This document shows, in pieces, positions 24,333 to 35,659 of a stretch of DNA of 64,000 bases; position 1 is the stretch's first letter, and each line of letters begins with the position of its first letter. The position numbers and the translations under genes are program-made. The DNA lies in assembly GCF_022682495.2 (NCBI RefSeq), contig NC_071398.1, positions 12,964,934 to 13,028,933 of the forward strand, in the 5' to 3' direction. The notes under the pieces are model-generated. The model did no database searches and was not told where the DNA came from. It saw nothing but the letters and a program-made list of their open reading frames with translations. This stretch comes from Desmodus rotundus. Lineage: Eukaryota > Chordata > Mammalia > Chiroptera > Phyllostomidae.

Positions 24333-25590
24333 AATGGGCTGTGCAGCTGGACAGGGGCAGGCCAGGCTTCGGGGCCACTGAAGGTGCCTCATCATGCCCT
24401 ATGTGCACAGGGACAGGTGGGGAAATGTGACTTAGCAGCAGCACATGAGGAAAAACAAATAAACAAATAAAATGTGGAGCATAAGTCCTCTGGGTGATAT
24501 GGCTGGCAATAAAAGCTAATGTAATGTAGCCTGGGGCTGCAATAAAAGAAGTGTGTAGAATGGAGTTGATAGTCTAGTCTAGCTGACTAGATTTCTGTCT
24601 GCAGTCCTTCCGAGGAGGGCTGGAGCAGAAAATAAATGGGGTGTTCATTCTGGAGGTGGTAAGACCAGAAAGCTTAAACACTGAGTAATGGCACTGTGGA
24701 GGAAGAATTACCTCTATTCTGCACGACATCAGAGGCTTGTATCAAAGAATACGACCTTTGGGGAGACAGGCTTCGGCTCAGTCTAAGCAAGCATTTCTAA
24801 TAGTTGAAGCGCCCAATGCCTCGACGGTTAGCGATGCTGCAGCCATCCCCAGCACGCGGCAGCCACAACTGGAGCACCAGGATGCAGAATGCATGGGTCT
24901 GCGTGGCCTCTAGGGACCCTACTTACCATGCAGGAGTGCTATTCTGTCATCCCTTCCCCAAAGCCTCCTTGGCCACTGGACTGGATGGGACTTGTCCTTC
25001 CTGTGGCCCCATTTGTTTACACCTCTCTTGGCTCACTTCTTGGGGCAGCCTGGATACAGACAGACCTGGTATGTTCTGTGCTGTTGATACTGCCAGCTTC
25101 CTGAGGGAAAGCCCTGTAACCTGACCATCCCGTGTGCCCGGCACAGGGCCCTTCATTCAAGCAGATGACAGAGAAAGGGGCCTGAAAGTGAGTTCCACCC
25201 AAAGCTACCCCAAGACCCTGTCAACACTCGGGTGTGGCCAGGTGAGGACACAATTCTTACACCATTATCAATGGAACCAGGAATGGAGAAGTCAAAGGGT
25301 AGGTGACTGTTAAGGAGGACAGAGCTGAAGACCAGGGTTCAATGGTACCCTCTGCAAAATGTTATCAAATGGTGTATCAAACGACACTGGATTTGCTGAC
25401 CATTAGTTCCAAAGAGAGACTCATGCAAAATCCCACATTCAGGTCTCACGATGTAACTGCTCAGTGACACACAGGGCACACCTTTACCCACATGCACATA
25501 CACGCACACTTGAGCTAATATGTTCCAGTAAAAAGCAGTCCACAGGCATATGCAGACACCTGTTGCATGTACATAGTGGTTGGCTGGAGA
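24330..25590. other. Unassigned non-coding stretch
   Basis: No gene or clear repeat is recognised; an AC-rich patch lies near 25467-25510. Confidence 0.4.
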
Positions 25591-25594
25591 CTGA

Positions 25595-25735
25595 GTTAAG
25601 AGCCAAGACTGTCCCGTTCTTATTCCATCTGCCCCTAAATTGTCACGTGATTGTAGGCAAGTCGTGGTTCCTGTGTCCCTGGAACCTCATCTCTAAACGA
25701 AGGCTGATTGGAATAGCTCATCATTCCAGTTAACG
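25595..25735 (-). repeat. MIR SINE relic (antisense)
   Basis: 'cacgtgattgtaggcaagtc' then 'cctcatctctaaacgaagg' matches antisense MIR (tgtgaccttgggcaagtc / tcatctgtaaaatggg). Confidence 0.6.
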
Positions 25736-26009
25736 ACTTCAGACCTCTGACTCCTAAGAATGCTACCTGGCCACGTAGAGCGCCCAGCCCTCGTTACGGG
25801 AAGCAGTATGTGCAACTGCCATGCAGCGGTCACTGTCTGCAACAGGGGGCCTGATTTAAGAAGCCGCACGTTAGAGGGGACAATGACAAAAGGGAGTGGA
25901 AGCAGACAGGAGAGATGAGGATGGCGAGAGGTCTGGAACGGTAGCCACCAGCTTCGCCAAAGCACTGAATGCCAGGGCATCCTGAGACCATGGTTAAGTT
26001 TGGTTCCAG

Positions 26010-26215
26010 ATGCCTGACCTGGAATCCCACTTTTGCTGTGGAACCTGGGAATGTTTGGTTTTTGTTGTTGTTTTTCTTTTCTTTCTTCTGTATGATGCTA
26101 GCCATAATCTTACAGCTCACAGGGTCACTGTGAATAAATCTCATGTGACACAGAATGTTCTCAGCACAGTGCCTGAGACTAGCTCAGTGCTCCACAAATG
26201 CTGGGTTTTCACTCT
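26010..26215 (-). repeat. MIR SINE relic (antisense)
   Basis: 'cccacttttgctgtggaacc', then 'cacagggtcactgtgaataa', then 'ctcagcacagtgcctgagac' and gctccacaaatgctgg fit antisense MIR, interrupted by a T-rich patch. Confidence 0.55.
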
Positions 26216-26644
26216 AATCTGACACCAGTTTTCAAATACGTGTATGTCTGAAAAAGTGATGGGGAGCAGTGACAAAGTGCAACTAGTAGGAGAACGTTAC
26301 AAAAGGGGTCTGTCAGCTCCTGCTTCAATGGGGAGTTCAGTGAATGGAGTTCACTGTACCCTCCAGTGTCCTGGGTTCCCTGAGGGGCAGCAGTGCCCAG
26401 GCTGCCCTCAGGACATTTAAGATGCAGAAGGATGACCCGAAAACAGGAAACCTGTTGAGGGGAGAGTCAGACCAGAGATCCCGGAAGCTCCTTATGTGGA
26501 TGAGATCTGAGATCTCGCAGGGGCACGAGGTGGAGCAGTCGCTCAGCTCTGACTGGCTGCTCTTCTCTGGAAAGCTGGGGAAGCCTGGGCTTGCGAAGGG
26601 CATGACACTTAGGAGAAAATGGGTGGAGTCACAGGCCTGGCCTC

Positions 26645-26765
26645 CTCCAACCTCCTATGAGCTTAGAGCAGTGTCAGTTTCCCCACTTGTAAAACGGAGA
26701 TGACAGCCCCTTCATCACCAGGTGACTGCACAGGATAAATGAGGTGTCAAGTACAGCAACCAGCA
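26645..26765 (-). repeat. MIR SINE relic (antisense)
   Basis: 'tgtcagtttccccacttgta' and 'aaacggagatgacagcccc' followed by 'ggataaatgaggtgtcaag' is a clear antisense MIR core. Confidence 0.7.
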
Positions 26766-26769
26766 CAGC

Positions 26770-27630
26770 GCAGCACCTCAGAAAGTTGGCTCTCTCCTCT
26801 CCCTTGTTCCAGACAAACACAGGCAGATAACTTCCTGTCACTGCAACGTGTGCTCAGATGACACAGGGCGTCTGCAGATGGGACACAGCAGGACAACCTG
26901 GAAGGTCCAGGAGCCTTAGACAGCCCGGCCTGACTGCGATTATGAGGGTGTGAAAACAGGTGGAAGGCCGCGGAGGGCTGCGTGGGGCTGCGGGTTGCTG
27001 TTATTTTCAACACTGCCAAGTCGCAGTGTCGCTCTGCAGGGGCCTGAGGAAGACCACAGACACGGCAAGCCCTTACTTCTTCCACTCAAGTATCTTCAGG
27101 AGCCAAAACTCATCGCTCAACCCCCTTATAGTCTCAAACTACATTTACCTGAAAAACAAACAGGTAGAGACTTGAAATGGTGATGATTTATCGAGAGACT
27201 AATTATCATTTAAGCTGGTCTGGAATAGTGATGAGTCCCTTTTCAACGAAAGCAAACCTTGTGATGAATATCTCAACATCACTTGCTCAGCCCACTTTCC
27301 CAGTAAGACCGTACTTCCAGGCGACGCGTCACAGAAACCCATATGTAAAGCTGAACAGGGAGGAAATGCAAAGGTAGGAACCAGACCCTTTTCAAAAGCC
27401 GTAATTATCTCTAAAATCTCAACTGCCTCTTGAATATTTTAAATGGAAGAGGGATAGATCACTCACACTTATAAAATAATTTTTAAAAGGGCAGGCACTA
27501 ATAAACCATTCATCCTAATTGGGAGAAGCCGCGATCTAAAAGCAAATACTCGTGCCGGATTTCAGCCTAGTAATTCTGAGGAAGAACTGCTACCTGCCAG
27601 CACTGGGCTATAAAACGGAATCCCAGAGGC
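26770..27630. other. Unassigned non-coding stretch
   Basis: No gene is recognised. 27400-27550 is AT-rich and repeat-poor and may be conserved non-coding sequence. Confidence 0.4.
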
Positions 27631-27634
27631 CAGA

Positions 27635-27790
27635 GCATGTGTTGGGTGCTTATCATGGACCAGGCATCACGCTCACTTCTCATTCTACCTTTACAACAAT
27701 CCTAGCACATAGGTATTATTATCAGCTCCATTTTTTCAGGTGAGGCACGGAATCTGAGAGAAGTTATGCTGCTTATTCTTGATCATACAC
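27635..27790 (+). repeat. MIR SINE relic
   Basis: 'gggtgcttatcatggaccag' with 'gcatcacgctcac', 'tttacaacaatcctag', 'aggtattattatcagctcc', 'ttttcaggtgaggcacgg': ordered MIR match. Confidence 0.75.
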
Positions 27791-27881
27791 TATGTAGTGG
27801 GCTGGAATTGAGAAGGTTCAAAATGGAACTGGACTGGACTGGAACCGGGGGAGTCAGGTAAGCACAAAATATAAGGAAATA

Positions 27882-27892
27882 CCAAAAAAAAA

Positions 27893-27924
<32 letters not shown>

Positions 27925-27940
27925 AGAAAAAAGAAACAAA
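27882..27940. repeat. A-run and (GAA)n microsatellite
   Basis: An A-run passes into GAA/GGAA repeats; purine-only on the plus strand apart from the edges. Confidence 0.9.
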
Positions 27941-29205
27941 CCTCAGTAATCAAGATGAATAATATTGTCATGCCCCATTTTGAAAATCATGCTGAATGGA
28001 AGAAAATCCAAGGGGGGTAAAATATCAACATTTTAAAGAAAGACAGGATCTAACTCTACACTTGTACTTGCTGGTCTCACTCTCCTCACCCTAATCCTGG
28101 CTCTGCCAGTTGGCAATGCTGCCTCCAGGTCTAAATAGCTGGTCCAGGCCTCAGGGATGATAGGATCATGGGAATCCCGTCCCCAGAGGCCTATGGCGGG
28201 CTGGCGCGCAGGAATTAGGTCTGGTGTGTCTGTGCTTCATCCATGCATCGATGACAGGCACGCTACTCTGCATTCTCTGTGTGCTCTCACTGACGGAGCC
28301 TAGTGAAGGCTGGAGAGGGATCTCCATGCATCTTAAACTGAAATCAAGCAGGAGCTGCCACCACTGCTGCTGCGGTGTTAGGTGATCATCACGTCAGGGA
28401 AGAAGCTGAGCCTGAAGCCATCTCCTTTAAGGCAAGGACAGAGGTAACCTTAACTTGCGCTATCACGCCAGGGCAAAGGACCACGCCCGGAGGGTTTTTG
28501 ACAAATAAGGGAGATCGTGGACCAAGTGAATGAAGACTTTTCTCCACCTGCAACAGCCAGGAAAAATGGAGAAAAAGGCAGTGTTTATTCACAGCATCCT
28601 TTGAGGATATTGTGCCAGAAGGCAATAGAATAAGACCCTGGCCACCACTGACGGGGGCCTGCGAAGCTGCTTACGCAAACTTTCTGGATCCAGCGCCTCG
28701 CATGGTCTAAATGAGAGAGACAGACAGACAGACAGAGCAGGAGAGACCAGTATTTGACCTGCCATGGGAAACAGCATCATCATTAGGTCTCACTCTTTTT
28801 CCCCTTCCCTTCCTCCTCCCCTCTCTTCTTCTCTCTTGTACACCTATCTCACAGAACGTCCCAGGGTGCCAGACGTTCTGCCTGAGCAGAAGCCCTGGCC
28901 ACAGAGGCTCTGAGAACAGTGCTTCATCTCCATAAGAATCCCAAACTTTACAGCTCTGCAGCCGGCACCCAATTAAACCATATAACAATGAGAAGATTTA
29001 AAGTGAAACGGACTCTCTGGTGGTAAGTGAGCACTGGTTTAGGAAACACTGTCTTACTTCCCCCTGAGTTCCTGAATACTCCCTCCCTCAATCCATTTGC
29101 ATTGATTCCTGCTTTATCAACCACCTGGGCATTCCAGCACACTCCGAGCTGCAAAGGACTCCTCTGCTGATTCATGGGGGAGGCAGCTGCTCTCAGTTGG
29201 GAAAG
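27941..29205. other. Unassigned non-coding stretch
   Basis: No gene or clear interspersed repeat is recognised. A short (GACA)n-like patch lies at about 28717-28738. Confidence 0.4.
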
Positions 29206-29210
29206 AAAAA

Positions 29211-29640
29211 AAAAAAAAAGAATCCACTTACAACAGTACTTATTTTTAAAATAGAGCTTCCCCCTTAATTATAATACAGCTTTTTTTTCATGCCTCTTCT
29301 GAACTTTTATAATGACACTATCAAACAGTAACAAATATAAATTTGTGCAGCCTGAACTATGCAATTTAATCATAAGCAGTAATTTCCATATCACTGAGGA
29401 GGGGAAAAAAAAAGTCAAATGATGAAACTCCAGTGCATGAGGACCACTCTTGAATTAAATTTTATTCTCTGCTCAAGTTAGGTTTTGTACTCCAGTGTCA
29501 AGAATGGTTTAAAAATAATAGGAAATCATTTACTGTTACATTAAAACACCTTGCCCCAAACTGTTTACCAAAGATCAAACTCTTACTCTTCTTTGCAAAT
29601 TAGAAATGGCTTTCAGATGTCTTCAAAACCTCTTGAAAAT
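29211..29640. other. Candidate conserved non-coding element
   Basis: About 430 bp, AT-rich, free of recognisable repeats, with dense homeodomain-type TAAT words (cttaattataatacagc, gcaatttaatcataagcag). This texture is typical of deeply conserved developmental enhancers. No coding frame. The call is inference and needs a cross-species alignment. Confidence 0.35.
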
Positions 29641-29728
29641 ATAGGCAATGATATCACAGCCATGTCACTAATGTGTCTCCTCCTTATCCATTTTCTTCCC
29701 CTTGGAGTCTGAAATGATGCTCTTTCTA

Positions 29729-29753
29729 GCACACACACACACACACACACACA
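29729..29753. repeat. (AC)n microsatellite
   Basis: About 12 AC units followed by an A-rich tail. Confidence 0.95.
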
Positions 29754-30110
29754 AACAAAAAAACAAAAACCAGCAGCCAGAAAATCCTCCCAGATCCCTG
29801 CCTCAGTGAGAGCTGACCTTGTTTATCATACAGCCCAGCCCCCACCCATCTTCTGCTCAATCTCAAGTTAACAAGATTTTCCAACTTTCTGGTAAACTCC
29901 AAGGTGGGAAGAAGCTGCTGAAGGTAACGGGACCCACCGACTAGAAAGACGTTAATCCTGACGAACTGCTCGAGCAGTAGCCTGAACCACCACTAGATTG
30001 AATTCGGTCTCTCCTGAGAGGGCCCGGCAAGGCTGGTGGTAACAAAGCGGCTTTTCATGGTGCCCTCAAAAGCAGATGGGCCCCATGCAGAAGGTTGGAG
30101 AAGGGCGCCA

Positions 30111-30124
30111 TTGCCCTCTAGTGG
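30111..30124 (-). promoter_or_regulatory. CTCF-like motif, minus orientation
   Basis: The minus strand reads CCACTAGAGGGCAA, matching 13 of 14 positions of CCASYAGRKGGCRS. Not inside a recognised repeat. Occupancy cannot be inferred from sequence alone. Confidence 0.45.
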
Positions 30125-30214
30125 CCAGAAGTGCAATCTTCCGCGCAGGAGCGCATTTCCAGAGCCGCACAAGGCTCTCAATGTCAGGGTAAAATTATAG
30201 CAGAAAGATGTCTA

Positions 30215-30715
30215 ATTATGCTGCTTGAGTGTTCTCTTTAGTCCTTCCTGCCCATTGAGGAGGCTGTGGATGGCTATCACAGTAATCCGGACGGAATAGC
30301 TGATTCCTGCTCCGACTGGAGCACCAGAACTCGTCCAACTTTCTCCAGCTGTTTTGTTTTGTTTTTTTCTCTTTTTAACAGACCTGTTGATGTTCTCCCT
30401 CCAGTCAATTAAACGACACATTTATAGAGACCAGCGATCTGTACGTATTTCAGGGGCAATAACTTCGCCTTGGAAAGGCCGACAACTCACACCGCTTGGT
30501 AAATCTAGAATGAGGCTTCTTGACAAATTAGGTAACTTTCTGTGAAACGACCACCAATTTCATAAGGAGGAAAAACATCCCAAACACATTTCAATCTCTC
30601 CAACCACTGGCTTGTGGCATTTACACACTGCTCAGATTTTCTAGGGAGAAAAACCTATGAATCCAGTCATTCTGCAAACTCGACAACTAAAAAAAAAGGT
30701 TTGCTACCTACTTTA
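30215..30715. other. Candidate conserved non-coding element
   Basis: Repeat-poor block with words such as 'cagtcaattaaacgacac', 'agaccagcgatctgtacg' and gacaaattaggtaac, and some retained CpGs despite AT richness. No open frame has recognisable domains. Enhancer status is inferred from texture. Confidence 0.3.
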
Positions 30716-30735
30716 AACTCTATCAGCCCCTGTTC

Positions 30736-30775
30736 TTCTATTATTATTATTATTATCATTATCATTATTATTTAT
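30736..30775. repeat. (ATT)n microsatellite
   Basis: ATT/ATC trinucleotide repeat, mildly interrupted. Confidence 0.9.
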
Positions 30776-30857
30776 TAAGTATGCCTCCGATCAAAGTGAA
30801 AAAATCAATATTGACAATAAATGAAATGATTATGCTTCCTGAGCATCTGTCTACATA

Positions 30858-30987
30858 CAGGGGTGGGCAAAAGTAGGTAGACAGCCACGAATATGCAAAA
30901 CGCCGTTAATAAAGCTACCTTAACAATCATAACCTACACATCTCTTTTCCAGGCGAACGACTGTAAACCTACTGTCGCCCACCCCTG
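30858..30987. mobile_element. Mariner-like miniature element (130 bp)
   Basis: Left end caggggtgggcaaaagtagg; the right end is its inverted counterpart (aacctactgtcgcccacccc then tg). Left flank is TA as expected for Tc1/mariner; right flank is CC, so the right TA has probably mutated. No transposase, so it moved by a partner's enzyme. Same family as 40637-40755 and 58781-59118. Confidence 0.85.
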
Positions 30988-32610
30988 CCCAAGGATTGAA
31001 AGTGAGGGAAGACTGAAGTCAGATCTGCACGTCTGTTTAGATGGTTCTGAAAACAGATCTGAGTATCACAGGTCAAAGTTTACGTCAACTGGCAACGTCC
31101 TAAGTCACAGACGGTCACGGGCACGGATTGGAGACACGCTACGAGCTGGCACTGTAAATTCATCCCTGAGGTCCCCATCCGAGGGTCCCCAAACCAGAAT
31201 CTTTACAGAGCAGCCATGTCATTCTATTCCGAGTGGGAAAAACATCATGAATTATGAAAACAAGAGCATTAAAGGAGCATGAACTCGATCTGTATTCCCC
31301 CAAATCATGGAGCATCTCCCCAACCCTGCCCTTCCTCCTCCCGCAAATAAACAATTAAGCGTACACGTCCATCGCCACCACCACACAGAGAAAATATGAA
31401 TTCTGGGTCATAGAAAAAAAAAGGAGCCATAACTTTTTTTTTTTTTAACACAAGATTGCATCTTAATTGAAAATACAATTTAGGTTTCTAGTAATTTTGC
31501 TGCCTGGCGTTCTGATAAGAATGTTGAACATAAGGGAAGTTCTGAAGTGCTATCTGGATGGTCCACTGCTTCAATTCAAACTGTTTCAGAAGCCTATTTT
31601 TCTAGTCCGCAAGAAGCCCAGTTTGAGTAAATCTCCATGTCTGGGCCTCAACAGATTCTTCTGTCGACTGTCCTTCCAATGGATGGGGAGGGAAGGGGTG
31701 ATTTCTTTTTTCCAGCAATGTAAGAAAATGGCCAGCTTATGCAGGCTCTAAAATAACAATGTAAATAGTAATAGAAATAATTATTAATAATGAAGTGTGG
31801 CTGCCAGACGTGTTCAATGCATTCATTTGCAATGCTTCCAAAGCAAGATGTAAGATAATTCTCACTCCAGCGAAGTTCCCCTGCCAGCCAGATGCCTTTC
31901 CCTGGTCTACAGTCGAAAGCTCCTCACATTCCTTTGTACGAGGCAGGGTTTCAGAGGTCTGGGTTCCAGGGCCCACCGGCCAACTCTAAAACTTCGGATC
32001 GGATCTCACCATTAACCAACTTCAGTGACCCAGAGCTTGGGGTCCCTTTGTTTCCCAACTTTTATTCCTTTGTTCTACTGAGGGAAGACCAGGCCCCCTG
32101 CAGCTGGGGTTGGGCATTGGCTACTTCTGGCTTCTGATGTCTCTGTGGTATTTGTAGAAAAAATAATCCCAGGACTAATGAAATGAAGGTCAGCCCCATT
32201 CTCTTCTCCTCTCCTAGCACTCAAAACCCAGCCCGGCCCAGGTGCTGACACGATGCTGGGGGGGCCCTCCTTCCTAGGAACAGTCCTCATCCTCATCCCC
32301 GGAAAATCCAGACACCCCACAACACCATCGACAGTCTGCTGCAAGCGTTAAGTGATAAAGCAATTGATCCAGCCTCTTGCCAGATTAATTATCCTGGCTT
32401 CTCTGTGATTAAACTGGAAACTTACTCCCTGCCTCATTTGAAACCAATAGGAATGATCAGAAAAGGAAAACAAGGGAAGATTTCAGAGCCACCCGAACAA
32501 GATTTCCTTGGGGGGGAAACGGGAGGGCAGACGCCAGGCAGATCAGCATTCCCTCCTGCCGCAAGGTTTCAGAACCGCCCTCCACCCCCCACCCCTTAGG
32601 GACGCCCCGT
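30988..32610. other. Unassigned stretch, partly enhancer-like
   Basis: No gene is recognised. 31440-31800 is AT-rich and repeat-poor. T-runs lie near 31433-31446. Confidence 0.4.
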
Positions 32611-32619
32611 CATCGAGTA

Positions 32620-32760
32620 GGGATGGCATTATTAAATAATTAAAAGATGCAATTTCTTAATAGCAGTGCAACGGCCCGTGAAATTCCTGCTGCATTATCA
32701 GCAAAAGCAACAGGGCTTTTTCTAGCATCTAGAAAACCTTTCACCCGGGAAAGGGAGGCG
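32620..32760. other. Candidate conserved element at CpG-island edge
   Basis: AT-rich, TAAT-containing block (cattattaaataattaaaag) passing into 'agcagtgcaacggcccgtg' and then the 19-bp word shared with 2297-2315. It directly abuts the CpG island. Conservation is inferred, not tested. Confidence 0.4.
32692..32710 (-). promoter_or_regulatory. MAF half-site/GATA composite word, copy 2
   Basis: Second exact occurrence of GCATTATCAGCAAAAGCAA; the minus strand carries TTTTGCTGA overlapping TGATAA. Flanks differ from copy 1, so it is not part of a longer repeat. Confidence 0.4.
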
Positions 32761-33866
32761 TGCGGCGCCCCCCATGCCCCGGTGAAAGCAGGGCCTGGGC
32801 AAGAAAGGGATAAGGAAAAGCGACTCAGGGGCCTCCCGGACCCCACTTTCCCTGGGGACTCTCTTCTTTATAACGCGAGGCGAGCTCTCCTCCAGCTCTG
32901 CCGGGTGGAGGGGTGAAGGGGTGCTCTCCTAGCCGCCCTGCCCATCCTACCGGCCACGGCGCGCTTCCCACCCTCAGCCCCCAGTTACCCGACAAAGCTG
33001 AGGGAGGCCGAGCGGGCTGGAGGGGCTTGGCGCGCTCCGGAAGGAGGCGCAGGCTTCGGGGAAGGCTTGGTTTGCAAAGTTAACGTTGACCCTGGCAGGA
33101 TTCGCCAACCCCAAGCCAGAGTCCGAGTCTGAACCGCTCACGGATCGCCTCTTGGGCTGTCGGGAGCTGATGAACGGCCCCTGGGGCTCCCCAAGAGAGT
33201 CCGGCTTGAGGGCTAGAGCGCGCGCCGCATCGGCAGCCGGAGCCGCAGTCAGCGGACCCAAACCCAAGCTATTAAAGTGCGGGGGAATCGCCGGCGCGAG
33301 CTGGGTTCCTTCGGTTTTCTGGGGCCTCCCGGGCAGTCTAGAATGGAGGGCTGAGCCTTCGGGAGCGTTCAGCGGGGATCCGGGGAAAGGGGTAGGAACC
33401 CTGCAGAGCAGGGGCTCGTCGCCGCTTTCGGAAAGAGGCGCAGCGCGGGCGGGCGGACCGGAGGGCACTGCCCGTGGGTGACTTTCCCCAGGGACCCGAC
33501 CGGGGGCAGTCGGCGGGCCCGGGGCACAGCTCTGCAGCTCCTTGCCCCAGCTGGGGATAAACCCTCTCTCCCGCGGCCTCGGCGCAGAGTTCGGAGGAGG
33601 CCGGAGCAGGGGAGGGAGGTTGGAGCGCACATCTGGTGCCTGTGCCCCCTGCGCTGCCCGCGCCCACAGCTGGCTCCCTTCTCCCTTTTTTATTTTTAAA
33701 CAAATCTTCACTTATCTCTGCTCCCCCCCCCCCATTTCCTTGGCATTAGTGAAACCTTCTCTGGTCAGACCTGATCCTTATCACATTCTCAGCCAGAGCA
33801 CCCCCTCTCCACACACACACACCCCTCCTGCAAGAAGCAAGAGGAAGGCACAGCGGCGCGCCTCAC

Positions 33867-34060
33867 CTGGGGCCCTGGAGGGTGGGCGCGAGCTCGAGCC
33901 GTCAGTCCCTAGCGCAGGGCGAGCGCAGCGGTGTCAGCCCCGGTCCTAGTCCGGGTCCCATTCACAAGTCGGCGGCTGCTGCGAGCGGCCCCCGCGGCGT
34001 CTGTGAGCGACTCTCCCTTCGGCTGGCGGCGGCCGCGGAATGAGCCGCGGAGCGCGCTAG
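33867..34060 (-). other. Candidate untranslated first exon (minus)
   Basis: The minus strand shows CCAG|GTGAGG at 33870-33861, close to the ideal splice donor, with the exon ending at 33867. Just upstream lies a 19-codon reading frame (ATG 33961-33959, TGA 33904-33902) that closes before the donor, as an upstream ORF would. The 5' boundary is a guess. No TSS evidence beyond the CpG island. Product unknown. Confidence 0.35.
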
Positions 34061-34091
34061 TGGCAGGAATGAGAAACCAAGGGGAGGTGGC

Positions 34092-34112
34092 GGGCGGGGT
34101 GGGGGTGGGGGG
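34092..34112 (+). promoter_or_regulatory. Strong G-quadruplex motif
   Basis: Four G-runs of 3, 4, 5 and 6 bases separated by single-base loops (C, T, T). Single-base loops favour very stable parallel quadruplexes. It lies just upstream of the candidate minus-strand exon. Confidence 0.7.
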
Positions 34113-35659
34113 ACGGAGGAGGAGGGAGGCCGCTGCTCAGAGGAAAGGAAAGGGCGGGGGGCGGAGAGGAGCCGAGGCCGGGAGACGCGGAGAGCTGGGC
34201 CTCGCGGAGGCTGCAGGGGCCAGCCCCGGTCCGCGCCCCTCCCCCTAGGGGCCCCAGAGATGCCAACCCCTGGATTCGTGGCCGCCCCTCCCGCCCGGTG
34301 TCGTTGCACTCCGGCTCCTTTGGGGCTCAGACAGAGTCTGGAGCGACTGAAGTTGGGCTCCAGGGACGCACAGCCAATCAGGGAGGGCGGCAGAGAGAAG
34401 CTGGGGAGGGGGTGGGAGCCCCTTTTCCTCCTTTGCCCAAATCCGCTCCAGCTGGCCAGGCTGGGCTCTTGCCCGGGAGGCCTGGATGGTGGGTTGGGGG
34501 AAAGCATCGACCAAGTGGGGGAGGCAATCGGGAATTGTGCCACCCCACCTTTGGTCAACCCCTCCACGTCGGCCGCTTTTGCCCAGCCTCCGTCCCCTAT
34601 CCCCGGCAAATTGTGCTTGGGGCGCGGGCGGTGAAACCTGGGGAGGAAGATTTTGGATTTAGGAAGAGCCACGTCTCTGTTCTCTCTGTTCTCCGCCCCC
34701 GCTACCCCCGCCTCCACTGCCTCGCGTGCGAATCTGGGTGTGGGCAATCGTTTGGTCTGGTCGGCCTGGGGCTTGCCACCACTGCGCCCCAAAAGGGTGC
34801 CTTGGCCCCCCCCACCAGTGGAGTCACTTGTTGCCTCAGGCCCCCCAGTTGCACACTCGCCAGGGCTGGAGAGTGAGGTTCTGCAGGAGAGCGGGCCTGA
34901 GGGCGCCGTTCCCGTATTCTCCCTCCATCCTCCTCTTTACCCCTCCAGAAGGACCTCTGGAGGGTGGGCGCCCAGGGCCCGCTTCCTGCCTTAGCGGAGG
35001 CGCAGGGAAGAAAGGCTGGCGGGGCCGGGGCTTCAGAATCCCGCGGGGGTTTGGGCGGGGCGCTCGATGTTCAGGGAGCGGAGTTGGGAGGGCACATTCC
35101 GCGGTCATGGAGAGCAACGACCGCGACCTGGTGGGGAACCCCAGGTTCGAACAAGTTTCTAGGGTGGGGTGGAGGAAAAAAAGAGGAGGGGCGAAGGTGA
35201 AAAGCAAGTGGTAACAGCGAAAATGGAATCTCGAGGGCTAGGGGCTCTGGGATGAGGATGGGCAAGGAGGGGAAGGAGTTGCCGGCCCGCGAAGAACGGG
35301 TAGGAGGGCGTGCAGGGATGAGCGGAGAAGGGAGAGGAACCGAGGAGTTAACGGAAAAGGCGAAGAAGGAAGAGAAAGCCTCGGACTGCGCGCGGGGAAA
35401 GCAGGGGGTGTCCGAGCGCAAGCGTCTGGCTGGGGGGCCACGCCCCGCGAGTCCGCGTGCCCCCGGGGCTTCCCGGGTTTGCAAGCGGCGCGGCCGGTGC
35501 CCGCGGGGGGCGGGGCTATCCGGGTACCGCACCCCGCCCAACCCCGCCCCCGCGGCGCGCCCGCGCTTCCCCGCCCCGCCGGGATCCCGGGGGCGCCGCG
35601 AGCGCTGCGGAGCCTGCGTCCTACGCCGAGCGGACGCGCCCCACGCCCTCCGCGGGGCC

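Noticed and set aside
32974..33711. 245-codon minus-strand open frame in the CpG island
   Set aside because: Proline-, alanine-, glycine- and serine-rich translation without domains, overlapped by equally long frames on the other strand; expected where G+C is high and stop codons are rare.
33962..34792. 276-codon minus-strand open frame, the longest in the window
   Set aside because: Same reason; it also spans the G-quadruplex and low-complexity purine tracts, and shows no recognisable protein.
35107..35214. Short frame starting MESNDRDLVGNPRF with an acceptable start context
   Set aside because: Only 35 codons, not recognised, and no convincing donor at its end.
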